From the NCBI RefSeq assembly GCF_030816895.1, contig NZ_JAUSYL010000001.1, forward strand, positions 310,001 to 374,000: 64,000 nt of DNA, given 5' to 3'. Position numbers and translations under genes: made by a program. The stretch comes from Clavibacter sp. B3I6. Its GTDB lineage: Bacteria > Actinomycetota > Actinomycetes > Actinomycetales > Microbacteriaceae. Below, in pieces: positions 1 through 8,958 of this stretch (position 1 is the stretch's first letter; every line of letters begins with the position of its first letter). The notes beneath the pieces are model-generated. The model was not told the origin of the DNA. It did not search any database and saw only the letters and a program-made list of their open reading frames with translations.

Positions 1-1221
1 AGCGCCGACCGTGCCGACGGTGCCCGTGTTCGTGCCCACCGGCGCGCCGTCGAGCCCGCCGGCCGCGGAAGCGCGGGCGCGCGTGATGGCGTCCATGACG
101 GTCTCGACGTCGATGACGCCGAGGAACGCGCCGCCGCGCCCCGTCACGAGCGCGGCGCCGGCGCTCGAGACGAGCATGGTGTCGAGCGCGTCATTGAGGG
201 TCGCGCGGTTGCCGACGACCGGCAGGCCGGGCTCCGCGCCGTCGCCCACGAAGTCGACGCGGCCGAGCTGGCGGCGCGAGAGCCACTGGATCGGGCGGTC
301 GCGGGCGTCGATGATGACCGCGTGCTGGTGACCGGCCGCGTCCATGCCCGCGAGCACGTCCGCCGCGGAGTCGCCGGGACGGCCGAGGACGGCGCTCGCC
401 AGCGGCACCTCGTCGACGCGGCGGAGCGTGAGCTGCTTGAGCCCGGCGCCGGAGCCGATGAACTCCTCCACGAAGGCGTCGGCGGGCTCGGCGAGGATCC
501 GCTCCGGGGTGTCGTACTGCACGATGCGCGCGCCCTCGGCGAAGACGACGATCCAGTCGCCGAGCTTCACGGCCTCGTCGAAGTCGTGCGTGATGATGAC
601 GATGGTCTTCTGCAGCTCGGCCTGGATGCGGATCAGCTCGTCCTGCAGGCGCTGGCGGGTGATGGGGTCCACCGCGCCGAACGGCTCGTCCATGAGGAGC
701 ACGGGCGGGTCGGCCGCGAGCGCGCGGGCCACGCCGACACGCTGCTGCTGGCCGCCCGAGAGCTCCTTGGGGTAGCGGTCGCGGTACTGCGCGGGGTCGA
801 GCGACACGAGCTCGAGGAGCTCGTCCACGCGGGCGCGGATCCGGGCGGCATCCCAGCCCAGCATCCTCGGCACCACGGCGATGTTCGCCGCGACCGTCAT
901 GTGCGGGAACAGCCCGCCGGCCTGGATCACGTACCCGATGCGGCGTCGGAGCTCGTCGCCGTCGATGCCGGTGACGTCCTCGTCGCCGAGCACCACGCGG
1001 CCCTCGGTGGGCTCGATCAGCCGGTTGATCATCTTCAGCGTCGTGGTCTTGCCGCAGCCCGACGGGCCGACGAGCATGACGATCTTGCCGGCGGGGATCT
1101 CCAGCGTGATCCCGTCGACGGCCGGCTTCGCCTGGCCCGGGTACCGCTTGGTGACGCCGTCGAGCAGGATCGAGCGCCCGCTGACCTCGGGGGTGCGGGG
1201 CGGGGTGGTGGTCTCAGACAC
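1..1221 (-). CDS. ABC transporter ATP-binding protein, osmoprotectant type (3' end cut by window)
   Basis: This is the ATPase subunit of an OpuC/ProV-like importer for betaine, carnitine or choline-type compatible solutes at the inner face of the membrane. 407 codons are visible and the C-terminus lies outside the window. Walker A (GPSGCGKTT) is at residues 52-60, the signature LSGGQQQRVG near 155-165 and Walker B (VLLMDEPFGAVD) near 173-185. The C-terminal part looks like a CBS pair, as in OpuCA/ProV. The GTG start at 1221 overlaps the end of the permease gene by 8 bases, so the two are translationally coupled. The second permease and binding protein usual in such operons would lie to the left. 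The exact substrate is inferred from family only. Confidence 0.9.
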   Translation of the reverse strand, partial: MSETTTPPRTPEVSGRSILLDGVTKRYPGQAKPAVDGITLEIPAGKIVMLVGPSGCGKTTTLKMINRLIEPTEGRVVLGDEDVTGIDGDELRRRIGYVIQAGGLFPHMTVAANIAVVPRMLGWDAARIRARVDELLELVSLDPAQYRDRYPKELSGGQQQRVGVARALAADPPVLLMDEPFGAVDPITRQRLQDELIRIQAELQKTIVIITHDFDEAVKLGDWIVVFAEGARIVQYDTPERILAEPADAFVEEFIGSGAGLKQLTLRRVDEVPLASAVLGRPGDSAADVLAGMDAAGHQHAVIIDARDRPIQWLSRRQLGRVDFVGDGAEPGLPVVGNRATLNDALDTMLVSSAGAALVTGRGGAFLGVIDVETVMDAITRARASAAGGLDGAPVGTNTGTVGTVGA

Positions 1222-1855
1222 GGATGCCTCTCGGTGTGGTGAGCCGGCCGATGCCGACGAGGACGAGGTCGAGCAGGAGGGCGAGGAGGACGACGCCGAG
1301 GACGCCCGTGAGGACGGACTCGATCGAGTTCTCGCCACCGAGCCGCGAGAGCCCGGAGAAGATGAAGCCGCCGAGGCCGGGACCGAGCACGTACGCGGCG
1401 ACGGCGGCGATGCCCATCACCATCTGCGCCGAGACGCGGATGCCGCCGAGGATCACGGGCCATGCGAGCGGCAGCTCGACCCGGAGGAGCGTGCGGAGGC
1501 GGCTCATGCCGATGCCCCGCGCCGACTCGACGACGGCCGGGTCGATCCCGGCGAGGCCGACGACCGCGTTCCGGAGGATCGGCAGGACGGCGAAGAAGGT
1601 CACGACCGCCACGGCAGGGGCGACCCCGAAGCCGAGCGGCGCGATCAGGAGGCCGACGAGCGCGAAGGCGGGGAGGGTCAGGCCGATGGCGGAGACGCTG
1701 TTGGCGACGGAGCGGAGCGGGCCGCTGCGGTAGACGAGGGCCGCGATGCCCACCGCGATGACCGTGGCGAGGATGAGGCACTGGACCACGAGGCTGAGGT
1801 GCTGCCACGCCGAGAACGCGATCTGGTCCGAGCGCTCGGACACGAAGTCCCACAT
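1214..1855 (-). CDS. ABC transporter permease, OpuCB/ProW type
   Basis: 213-residue membrane permease of the osmoprotectant importer whose ATPase follows. It has about five to six hydrophobic segments, and the EAA-type loop that contacts the ATPase is visible around residues 120-150 (ESARGIGMSRLRTLLRVELP). The length matches the small single-domain permeases of OpuC-type systems. A strong Shine-Dalgarno AGAGGAG precedes the ATG at 1855. It is the first visible gene of the operon and diverges from the J-domain gene at 2111. Confidence 0.9.
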   Translation of the reverse strand: MWDFVSERSDQIAFSAWQHLSLVVQCLILATVIAVGIAALVYRSGPLRSVANSVSAIGLTLPAFALVGLLIAPLGFGVAPAVAVVTFFAVLPILRNAVVGLAGIDPAVVESARGIGMSRLRTLLRVELPLAWPVILGGIRVSAQMVMGIAAVAAYVLGPGLGGFIFSGLSRLGGENSIESVLTGVLGVVLLALLLDLVLVGIGRLTTPRGIRV

Positions 1856-1905
1856 GACGATCTCCTCTGCATGGGTCGGGCACCGGGAGGGAGTCGGCTC
1901 GCATC

Positions 1906-1911
1906 ACCCTA
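1906..1911 (-). promoter_or_regulatory. Candidate -10 box of the ABC transporter operon
   Basis: TAGGGT on the minus strand (ACCCTA on plus) lies about 50 bases before the permease start, leaving a short leader that contains AGAGGAG. No clear -35 was seen. Confidence 0.4.
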
Positions 1912-1981
1912 CGCATGCCGCGGGGCCGCGCGAAGTTCGCGAAGGGGGGCTTGCGCCTGCTACCCGCGCACCCGCCGGGCG

Positions 1982-2019
1982 CGGACGCCCACGCGAGGGG
2001 CGGACGCCCACGCGAGGGG
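1982..2019. repeat. 19-bp tandem duplication
   Basis: Two perfect back-to-back copies of CGGACGCCCACGCGAGGGG (1982-2000 and 2001-2019) sit in the divergent intergenic region between the ABC permease and the J-domain gene, upstream of the candidate -10 box TACGAT at 2060-2065. Copy number could vary by slippage. Confidence 0.85.
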
Positions 2020-2110
2020 ACGAGGGACGCCGCACGGGGCGCGCCCAGGCGCCCTCGCCTACGATCCTCATCTGGGGAGCCGCCCGACCGGCGCCCGCGA
2101 GGAGCGAACG

Positions 2111-3460
2111 ATGCCCGTCCCGTCGCGCGACGCCGACGCCTACGCGATCCTCGGCGTCGACCCGTCCGCCACGCAGGACGAGATCCGCCGGGCGTACCGC
2201 CGCGGCGTCCGCACGGCGCACCCCGACATGGGCGGCACCGCCGAGCGCTTCCAGGCCGTGCGCGACGCGTTCGCCGCCGTGGGCGATCCGGAGAGCCGGG
2301 CCCGCTACGAGCGGGGGCTCCGCGAGTCACCGCACCCCGAGGATCCCGCCGGCGGCGCCCGTCCCGCCCGTCCCGCGTCCTCCGCATCGGCGCCCGCCGC
2401 CGCCGCGTGGGATCCGGCGGCCCGGCGCGGCCGCCCCGGCGCGCCCCGCGAGCGGCCCGCGTCCCGCACCCGCAGCTTCGGCCACCCGGGCGGCTTCGCC
2501 CGGCTCCGCTACCTCGCCCTGGTCCGCGAGTGGCTCGCGGATCCCGCCGAGCCGTCGGTGCCGGCGACGCCCGTCCCGCCGCGTGGAGGACCCGCCCTGT
2601 CCGACCGCCCGGAGCCCTACGTCCGCCGCGCCCGCGCCATCGTGCCGCCGGTCGCCGCCGTCCTGCTCGCCCTCGTGCTGCTCGTCTCGGGCCTCGGCGC
2701 GATCCCGGCCGTCGTCGGCCTGGTCGTCGGCGCCGCCGCCGGCCTCGCGGCCGCGGGTCCGGTCGGTCGCGCCTGGTTCCGCGCCGAGGAGCCGCGTCGG
2801 CGGGCGGCCGCGCGGCTCCAGGAGGACGTCCTCGCGCACGAGCGGGCCCTCCGCGCCTACCCCGACGTCATGGCGGCGTACAGCGCCCGCCTCGCCCGCC
2901 TCGAGGACCTCCGTCGGCGCTTCGAGGCCGACGCCTACGCACCCGACCTCGTCGCCGAGGTGCCGGCCCCGGCCGCCGAGGCCCTGCGCGCCGCCGTCGC
3001 GCAGGAGGAGACGGCGCGCGAGCTGATGGAGCTCGGCCCGTCGTACGCGTTCTGGAACGGCGTCGCCGTGCCGCGCTCGGGCGACGCGGTCGACCACCTC
3101 GTGCTCGGGCCGCAGGGGCTCGTGGCGGTCGAGTCCGTGCCCGAGGGATCCGCCGCCGCGACCGACCCGGCCGCCCGCGACGCCGCGCTCCGCGGCCTCG
3201 ACGCCCGGGCGCGCGCGGTCGCGTCGGAGATGCAGGTGCCGGTCGTCGGCCTCGTGCTCTCGCTGCCGTCCGGGGTCCTGGGCGCCGCGCCCGTGGTGCT
3301 GCACGCGGCCGACGACGCGCAGGCGATCCCCGCCTACGCGGTCGCCCGGACGCTGCTCGCCGACCACGTCGCCGCGGGCCTGCCCGGCCTCCGCGCGATG
3401 GATCCCGAGCGCCTGCTCGCGGTCCGCACGCGCCTCGTGCTCGACGCGCGCTTCGTCTGA
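2111..3460 (+). CDS. J-domain and NERD-like membrane protein
   Basis: 449 residues. Residues 8-70 are a DnaJ-type J domain with the diagnostic HPD tripeptide at 37-39, which in this family stimulates Hsp70. A Pro/Ala/Arg-rich linker follows, then two hydrophobic segments around 180-225, then a cytosolic-type C-terminal region. Within it, SGDAVDHLVLGPQGLVAVES resembles the start of a NERD (nuclease-related) domain. ATG at 2111 is chosen because GAGGAG precedes it and the J domain starts at once. Similar J-domain membrane proteins occur in actinobacteria without a defined role. The NERD call is weaker than the J-domain call. Confidence 0.8.
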   Translation: MPVPSRDADAYAILGVDPSATQDEIRRAYRRGVRTAHPDMGGTAERFQAVRDAFAAVGDPESRARYERGLRESPHPEDPAGGARPARPASSASAPAAAAWDPAARRGRPGAPRERPASRTRSFGHPGGFARLRYLALVREWLADPAEPSVPATPVPPRGGPALSDRPEPYVRRARAIVPPVAAVLLALVLLVSGLGAIPAVVGLVVGAAAGLAAAGPVGRAWFRAEEPRRRAAARLQEDVLAHERALRAYPDVMAAYSARLARLEDLRRRFEADAYAPDLVAEVPAPAAEALRAAVAQEETARELMELGPSYAFWNGVAVPRSGDAVDHLVLGPQGLVAVESVPEGSAAATDPAARDAALRGLDARARAVASEMQVPVVGLVLSLPSGVLGAAPVVLHAADDAQAIPAYAVARTLLADHVAAGLPGLRAMDPERLLAVRTRLVLDARFV

Positions 3461-3491
3461 GGCTGCGGCCGGACGAGGGCGTCGGGGCGGG

Positions 3492-4457
3492 TCAGCGGGG
3501 GAGCGGCACGTCCAGCTCGCCGGAGCGCACCATCCACTCGACGGCCTCGCGGGCCGCCTCCTCGCTCGTGTACCGGGGCGCGTAGCCGAGCACGTCCCTG
3601 GCCTTGTCGATGCTCGCCACGTGGCTGCGGCTGAGGTGCTCCCAGCTGGTGTCGGCGTGGTCCGCCTCGGTGCGTGCGCGGAACGCGTCCCAGTCGAGGT
3701 GCTCGAGCTCCGGCTCGCGGCCGAACCAGGCGGCCGCCGCCCGGGCGAACCCGCGCACGGACAGCGCGCGCTCGGAGACGGCGTGGAAGCTCTCGCCGAC
3801 GCTCGTCTCGCGGTTCGCGATGGCGAGCTGCACGACCTGCGCGACGTCGTCGGCGTGCACGTGGTGCATCGTCTCGCTGCCGGATCCCGGCACCGCGAGG
3901 GGGCTCCCGGTGGCCAGCGCGGTCCACACCCCGGGGTCGAGGTTGCCGACCGGGGTGATCACGGGCCAGCCGCCGCCGCTGATGTGGCCGGGGTGCACGA
4001 CCGTGGCGGGAACGCCGCCCGAGCGGGACTCGGCGATCAGGTAGCGCTCGATCTCCGCCTTCTGCACGCCGTACTCCCCGAACGGCTCCTTGGGGTCGTC
4101 CTCCCGCAGCGGCAGCGCGGCGCTGAGGCCGTGGGTCCAGATGCTGCCGATGTGCACGAGGTGCCGGACCCGACCGCGGAGCCCCTCGACGAGGTTGCGC
4201 GCGGACTCGGGGGTGAAGCAGACGAGGTCGACGACGACCTCGGGCGCGAGCGCCGCGATCCGGTCGGCGAAGGTGCCGGCGGCGTCCTCGGCGTCGCGGT
4301 CGACCTGCACGCGCTCCACGCGGTCCCACAGGGGCGACTCGCGGTACGGCTCGCGGGTCCCGCGGCTGACGGCGACGACGTCGTGGCCGGAATCGACGAG
4401 GCGGGGGACGAGGAAGGTCCCGATGTGGCCGGTGGCTCCGATGACGACGACGCGCAT
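3492..4457 (-). CDS. NAD-dependent epimerase/dehydratase family protein
   Basis: 321-residue extended short-chain dehydrogenase. The Rossmann glycine motif GATGHIG is at residues 7-13, and the catalytic YxxxK is present as YGVQK near residue 138. The fold is certain; the substrate (nucleotide sugar or other) cannot be read from sequence. A -10-like TAGGGT (minus strand, 4469-4464) lies six bases before the ATG, so the mRNA may be leaderless although a CorA gene lies 44 bases upstream on the same strand. Confidence 0.85.
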   Translation of the reverse strand: MRVVVIGATGHIGTFLVPRLVDSGHDVVAVSRGTREPYRESPLWDRVERVQVDRDAEDAAGTFADRIAALAPEVVVDLVCFTPESARNLVEGLRGRVRHLVHIGSIWTHGLSAALPLREDDPKEPFGEYGVQKAEIERYLIAESRSGGVPATVVHPGHISGGGWPVITPVGNLDPGVWTALATGSPLAVPGSGSETMHHVHADDVAQVVQLAIANRETSVGESFHAVSERALSVRGFARAAAAWFGREPELEHLDWDAFRARTEADHADTSWEHLSRSHVASIDKARDVLGYAPRYTSEEAAREAVEWMVRSGELDVPLPR

Positions 4458-4463
4458 CCCGTC

Positions 4464-4469
4464 ACCCTA
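4464..4469 (-). promoter_or_regulatory. -10 box for leaderless epimerase mRNA
   Basis: TAGGGT on the minus strand ends six bases before the ATG at 4457, so transcription would begin at or next to the start codon. Confidence 0.4.
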
Positions 4470-4501
4470 TCGGCGCGCCGGACGCCCGCCGCGCCCGAGG
4501 C

Positions 4502-5518
4502 TCAGATCCATCCCCGCTTCCGGAACGCCGCGTAGAGCACGACGCCCATCACGACCATGAGCCCGAGCGCGAGCGGGTACCCGTAGGTCCACCTCAGCTC
4601 CGGCATGTGCGTGAAGTTCATGCCGTAGATGGTGCCGACGAGCGTGGGCGCGAAGAGGATGGCCGCCCACGAGGAGATGCGCTTGACCTGGTCGTTCTGC
4701 GCGAGGCTCGTCTCGGTGAGCTTCTTCATCTCGTCGTTCTGCCGCTGGCCGACGAGCGTCGTGTGCACCGTGAGCGCGTTCTGCAGGAGCGTCCGGAACG
4801 CGTCGGCGCGCTCGGCGACGCGGATGACGTGGTCGTGCACGTCGCGGAAGCCGCGGCGGAGCTCGAGGTCCACCTCGCGCTCCTCGGCCCGGTGCCGCAG
4901 CTCGTCGAGCATGGCGCCGAGCGGGGCGGTGGCGCGCTGGAACGCGGTGACCTCGCGCATCAGCGCGTAGATGCGGCGCGAGACGTCGGGGTCGGCGCCG
5001 AATATCTGGTCCTCGATCTGGTCGACGTCGTCCTCGAGGCCCGAGGCGACCGGCCCGTACTCGTCGACGACCTGGTCGAGGATCGCGTAGAGGACGGCGG
5101 TCGGGCCGAGGGCGAGGAGGTCGCGGTCGCCCTCGAGCCGGTGGCGGACCGCCGCGAGGTCGGGCGACTCGGCGTGCCGGATCGTGACCACGAAGTCGGG
5201 CCCGACGAAGACGTGCAGCTCGCCGAACTCCACGCGCTCCTCGGCGTCGACGTAGCGGGCGGGACGCAGCACCACGAACCAGGTGTCGCCGTAGCGCTCC
5301 ATCTTCGAGCGCTGGTGGCCGGTGAGCGCGTCCTCCACCGCGAGCGGGTGCAGGCCGAACTCGGCCGCGACGCGGTGGACCTCCGCGGGCTCCGGGCGGT
5401 ACAGGCCGATCCACGCGAGGCCGTTGCGGGCGCGCATGACCTCGAACGTCTCGTCGAGGCTCTCGGGATCCGCCGTGCGGACCCCTCGGACGTACACGGC
5501 GCTGTCGACGACGGTCAT
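4502..5518 (-). CDS. corA: CorA-family magnesium/cobalt transporter
   Basis: 338-residue divalent-cation channel of the inner membrane. The large N-terminal cytosolic domain ends in a long helix, then two transmembrane helices at the C-terminus joined by the family signature YGMNF (about residue 298). The C-terminal tail RKRGWI is basic, as usual for CorA. ATG at 5518 is chosen because the protein then begins at the conserved domain; upstream codons in this frame are low-complexity. A possible -10 (TACAGT, minus, 5568-5563) lies about 45 bases before it. Confidence 0.92.
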   Translation of the reverse strand: MTVVDSAVYVRGVRTADPESLDETFEVMRARNGLAWIGLYRPEPAEVHRVAAEFGLHPLAVEDALTGHQRSKMERYGDTWFVVLRPARYVDAEERVEFGELHVFVGPDFVVTIRHAESPDLAAVRHRLEGDRDLLALGPTAVLYAILDQVVDEYGPVASGLEDDVDQIEDQIFGADPDVSRRIYALMREVTAFQRATAPLGAMLDELRHRAEEREVDLELRRGFRDVHDHVIRVAERADAFRTLLQNALTVHTTLVGQRQNDEMKKLTETSLAQNDQVKRISSWAAILFAPTLVGTIYGMNFTHMPELRWTYGYPLALGLMVVMGVVLYAAFRKRGWI

Positions 5519-5756
5519 GGGATCTCGCTCTCGGGTCGGGGGACCCGCGCGGGCCGAGTGCGACTGTAGCCCGTGACGTCCGGCGATCGCCGCGCGCCGA
5601 CCGGGCGCGACCGGCGGTCGAGCGCCACGGGGCCGCGCCCCGAAAGAGGGGTGCCGCGAGCCGGACGCGGCGACACGCCCGGCCGTACTCTCGACGAGGC
5701 CCGCGAGGCGTCCCGTACCCCACCGGGACGGCGGGCCGACGAAGCGGAGCAGCACC

Positions 5757-6410
5757 ATGGAAGACAACGGCGAGCGTCCTGTGCCGGCAGGCTGGTACCA
5801 GGCACCCGACGGCACGGTCAAGTACTGGGACGGCCAGCAGTGGCTGGCTCCTGCAGCTCCTCCAGTTGAGCCGGCAGCGGCAGAGGCAGCCCCGGCGGTC
5901 GCCCCGACCTCGCGCAGGCCGGCATCCAATCGGACCCGGTGGATCGCGGGTTCGGTCGCGGGAGTCCTGCTGGTCGGCGGCATCGGTGCCGGCGTGTCCG
6001 TGAAGCTCGGCCAGGATGCCCAGCGTGATCGCGAGGTCGCGGCTCAGCAGGCTGCCGATGCCGCTGAGAAGGTCCGGAGCGATGCCGCTGCTGCATCCGA
6101 GAAGGCGGAGAAGGAGGCGGACGACCGGGAGCGTGCCACTCGGGCCCTGTCCGTGGACGGGATACAGGAGAGCATCAAGAAGATGGCCGAGGGCCATGCC
6201 GCGGACGGACTCATCGACGGTCCCATCCTCGACGCGTCCTGCTCGCCTGTGGGCGGCGGCTCGACCGACGACCTGACGGAGACGACCACGGTCTTCGAGT
6301 GCTTCGTCTCCAGCGAAGACAACGGGGACGGCACCATGAGCGGGTACAACTACCACGCGACGATGAACTGGACTTCGGGCAGCTACACGTACGGACTAGG
6401 CAAGGACTGA
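5757..6410 (+). CDS. DUF2510 single-pass membrane protein
   Basis: 217 residues. Residues 10-35 form the short Trp-rich DUF2510 motif (GWYQAPDG...YWDGQQW) common at the N-termini of actinobacterial membrane proteins. A Pro/Ala linker follows, then a transmembrane helix near 60-85, an Ala/Glu/Lys-rich probable coiled coil (90-135) and an extracellular domain with two cysteines. The function of the family is unknown. A -10-like TACTCT at 5686-5691 is the likely promoter. The gene is followed by a strong hairpin at 6541-6576. Confidence 0.8.
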   Translation: MEDNGERPVPAGWYQAPDGTVKYWDGQQWLAPAAPPVEPAAAEAAPAVAPTSRRPASNRTRWIAGSVAGVLLVGGIGAGVSVKLGQDAQRDREVAAQQAADAAEKVRSDAAAASEKAEKEADDRERATRALSVDGIQESIKKMAEGHAADGLIDGPILDASCSPVGGGSTDDLTETTTVFECFVSSEDNGDGTMSGYNYHATMNWTSGSYTYGLGKD

Positions 6411-6540
6411 CGTCGACGCTCGGAACGCCTGCCCCGGGCTGCGAGTGCCCTCGCTTATGTCCCGTTTCCCGTCCCGCTCGATCGTGGGAGGCACGGGATC
6501 GGCCTCGGGAGCCCGGGAGCGACCGGCCCGGGAACGAGGA

Positions 6541-6576
6541 AGAGCCGGCCGGATCCTCGTGGATCCGACCGGCTCT
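6541..6576. terminator. Hairpin terminator between DUF2510 gene and tRNA-Leu
   Basis: AGAGCCGG-c-CGGATCC, loop TCGT, GGATCCG-a-CCGGCTCT: a 15-pair stem with one internal mismatch. It lies 7 bases past the 3' end of the minus-strand tRNA and 130 bases past the plus-strand DUF2510 gene, so it can serve both. There is no uridine run on the plus side; the minus side is followed by TCCTCGTTCC. Confidence 0.65.
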
Positions 6577-6582
6577 CGTGTG

Positions 6583-6668
6583 TGTCCGAAGGGGGACTTG
6601 AACCCCCACGCCCTAATACGGGCACTAGCACCTCAAGCTAGCGCGTCTACCAATTCCGCCATCCGGAC
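6583..6668 (-). tRNA. tRNA-Leu (anticodon GAG)
   Basis: The minus strand folds as a class II tRNA of 86 nt: acceptor GTCCGGA pairs with TTCGGAC (one G-U pair), the D arm has TGGTAGACG, the anticodon stem CTAGC/GCTAG encloses loop TTGAGGT with anticodon GAG, there is a long variable arm, and the T arm is GGGGGTTCAAGTCCCCC. The discriminator is A, as for leucine tRNAs. CCA is not encoded. Confidence 0.95.
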
Positions 6669-6770
6669 AGGATGTGCGGCTCGCCGTCTCCGGCTGCCGA
6701 GAGACGACATTAGCACGGCTCCAGGGCCCTCTCGACCACCGCCGGACCGGACGCCGTCGCCGGGCCTCGA

Positions 6771-6776
6771 TAGCGT
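6771..6776 (+). promoter_or_regulatory. -10 box for leaderless M20 peptidase mRNA
   Basis: TAGCGT ends six bases before the ATG at 6783; there is no room for a Shine-Dalgarno sequence between start point and start codon. Confidence 0.45.
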
Positions 6777-6782
6777 GGACCC

Positions 6783-8093
6783 ATGACCGACACGCTGCCC
6801 GACGACCTCGACGCCACCGCGCGCATCGCCCGCGACCTCATCCGGTTCGACACCACCAACCACGGCGAGGGCCGGTCGGAGGGGGAGACGGAGGCCGCGG
6901 AGTACGTGGAGCAGCACCTCAAGGACATGGGGCTCGCCCCCGAGCTCATCGACGCCGCGCCGGGTCGCACGAGCGTCCTCGCGCGCATCCCCGGCCGCAA
7001 CCGCGACAAGCCGGCGCTCGTCGTCCACGGCCACCTCGACGTGGTCCCGGCGGATCCCGCGAACTGGACCGTCGACCCCTTCGCGGGCGAGATCAAGGAC
7101 GGCATGCTCTGGGGCCGCGGCGCGGTCGACATGAAGAACATGGACGCCATGATGATCACCGCGATGCAGGAGATCATCACGTCCGGCCGCGCGCCCGAGC
7201 GCGACATCGTCATGGCCTTCTTCTCGGACGAGGAGGCGGGCGGCGTGCTCGGCTCCGCGTACGTCGTCGAGAACCGGCCCGACTGGTTCGAGGGCGCGAC
7301 CGAGGCCATCAGCGAGGTCGGCGGCTACTCCATCGACCTCGCCGGGAAGCGCGCCTACCTGCTGCAGACGGGCGAGAAGGCCCTCGTCTGGGTGCGGCTC
7401 GTCGCCACGGGCACCGCGGGCCACGGCTCCCAGGTCAACCGCGACAACGTCGTCACGCGGCTCGCGGGCGCCGTCGCGCGGATCGGCATGGAGGAGTGGC
7501 CCGTGCACCTCACCGACACGACGCGCCAGCTCCTCGACGAGATCGCCCGCATCGTGGGCCAGGACCCTCGGCAGGTGACGCCGGACGACCTCGCCATCGC
7601 CACGGGCACCGCCTCCAAGTTCATCGCCGCCACGCTCCGCACCACGACGAACCCGACGCTGCTCACCGCCGGCTACAAGCACAACGTGATCCCCGACACC
7701 GCCGAGGCGCTCGTCGACATCCGCGTGCTCCCCGGCGAGGAGGACGCGGTGCTCGCCCGCGTCCGCGAGCTCGCGGGGGACGGGGTCGACGTGCAGGTCG
7801 TGATCCAGGACGTGGGGCTCGAGAACCCGTTCGAGGGCCCCCTGGTGGACGCCATGGTGGCGACCCTCGGCGCGCACGACCCCGAGGCCGAGGTGCTGCC
7901 CTACATGCTCTCCGGCGGCACCGACAACAAGGCGCTCAGCCGGCTCGGCATCACGGGCTACGGGTTCGCGCCGCTGCGGCTGCCGGCCTCCATGGACTTC
8001 CCGGCGATGTTCCACGGCGTCGACGAGCGCGTCCCGCTCGACGCACTAGTCTTCGGGAGGCAGGTCCTGCGGGACCTCCTCCTCGACTACTAG
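6783..8093 (+). CDS. M20/M28-type metallopeptidase (dipeptidase/deacylase family)
   Basis: 436-residue cytosolic zinc hydrolase of the ArgE/DapE/CPG2 family. Metal-site motifs are visible: VHGHLDVVP (about 81-89), GRGAVDMKN (about 112-120) and the catalytic/ligand pair in SDEEAGG (about 149-155). The dimerisation insert lies in the middle. Family members cleave dipeptides or N-acyl amino acids; which one applies cannot be told. A TAGCGT -10 box six bases upstream indicates a leaderless message. uppP follows after 42 bases on the same strand. Confidence 0.88.
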   Translation: MTDTLPDDLDATARIARDLIRFDTTNHGEGRSEGETEAAEYVEQHLKDMGLAPELIDAAPGRTSVLARIPGRNRDKPALVVHGHLDVVPADPANWTVDPFAGEIKDGMLWGRGAVDMKNMDAMMITAMQEIITSGRAPERDIVMAFFSDEEAGGVLGSAYVVENRPDWFEGATEAISEVGGYSIDLAGKRAYLLQTGEKALVWVRLVATGTAGHGSQVNRDNVVTRLAGAVARIGMEEWPVHLTDTTRQLLDEIARIVGQDPRQVTPDDLAIATGTASKFIAATLRTTTNPTLLTAGYKHNVIPDTAEALVDIRVLPGEEDAVLARVRELAGDGVDVQVVIQDVGLENPFEGPLVDAMVATLGAHDPEAEVLPYMLSGGTDNKALSRLGITGYGFAPLRLPASMDFPAMFHGVDERVPLDALVFGRQVLRDLLLDY

Positions 8094-8135
8094 TACCGAG
8101 CCCCAGGTGGGCCGTCCGACACTTGGAGCATCCGT

Positions 8136-8954
8136 TTGAGCTACCTCGAGGCGATCATCCTGGGCCTGGTCCAGGGATTGACCGAATTCCTGCCCGTCTC
8201 CTCGAGCGCCCACCTCCGCATCGCCGGCCTGTTCATGGGCGGCGACCCGGGTGCCACGTTCACCGCCATCACGCAGCTCGGCACCGAGCTCGCGGTCGTC
8301 GTGTTCTTCCGCAAGCGCATCGGCACGGTCCTCTCGGCCTGGTTCCGCTCGCTCCGCGGCGGGATGCCGAAGGGCGACCCGGACGTGCGCATGGGCTGGC
8401 TCGTCATCATCGGCACCATCCCCATCGGCATCGCGGGCTACCTGTTCCAGGACACGATCCGCTCCACGTTCCGCTCGCTGTGGATCGTCGCGATCGTCCT
8501 CATCGTCTTCGGCGTCCTGCTCGGCCTCGCCGACCGGTACAGCCGGAGCGACCGCCGCGAGGAGGACATGACCTACGGGCACGGCGTGAGCATCGGCGTC
8601 GCGCAGGCCCTCGCGCTCGTCCCCGGCGTCTCGCGCTCGGGCGCCACGACGACCGCCGCGCGGGCCTTCGGGTACGCCCGCCCGGTCGCCGCCGAGTACT
8701 CGTTCCTGCTCGCCGTGCCGGCCGTCTTCGGCAGCGGGCTCTACGAGCTCGTGAAGAGCTTCGACGAGACCGGGCAGGCGGGCGCCGGGCAGACGGCCGT
8801 CGCCACGCTCATCGCCTTCGTCGTCGGCCTCGCCGTCATCGCGGGCCTCATGCGCTACATCTCCACGCGCACCTTCATGCCGTTCGTGGTCTACCGCGTC
8901 GCCCTCGGCGCCGTGCTGCTCGTGCTCCTCGGCACGGGCACGATCGCGGCCTGA
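8136..8954 (+). CDS. uppP: Undecaprenyl-diphosphate phosphatase
   Basis: 272-residue multi-pass membrane phosphatase (BacA family). It recycles C55-PP to C55-P for peptidoglycan and other envelope polymers and confers bacitracin tolerance when abundant. Both active-site signatures are present: GLTEFLPVSSSAHL at residues 14-27 and PGVSRSGATTT around 163-173. The TTG start at 8136 puts the first signature at its usual distance from the N-terminus. It lies 4 bases before mshC, as in other actinobacteria. Confidence 0.96.
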   Translation: MSYLEAIILGLVQGLTEFLPVSSSAHLRIAGLFMGGDPGATFTAITQLGTELAVVVFFRKRIGTVLSAWFRSLRGGMPKGDPDVRMGWLVIIGTIPIGIAGYLFQDTIRSTFRSLWIVAIVLIVFGVLLGLADRYSRSDRREEDMTYGHGVSIGVAQALALVPGVSRSGATTTAARAFGYARPVAAEYSFLLAVPAVFGSGLYELVKSFDETGQAGAGQTAVATLIAFVVGLAVIAGLMRYISTRTFMPFVVYRVALGAVLLVLLGTGTIAA

Positions 8955-8958
8955 TCCC

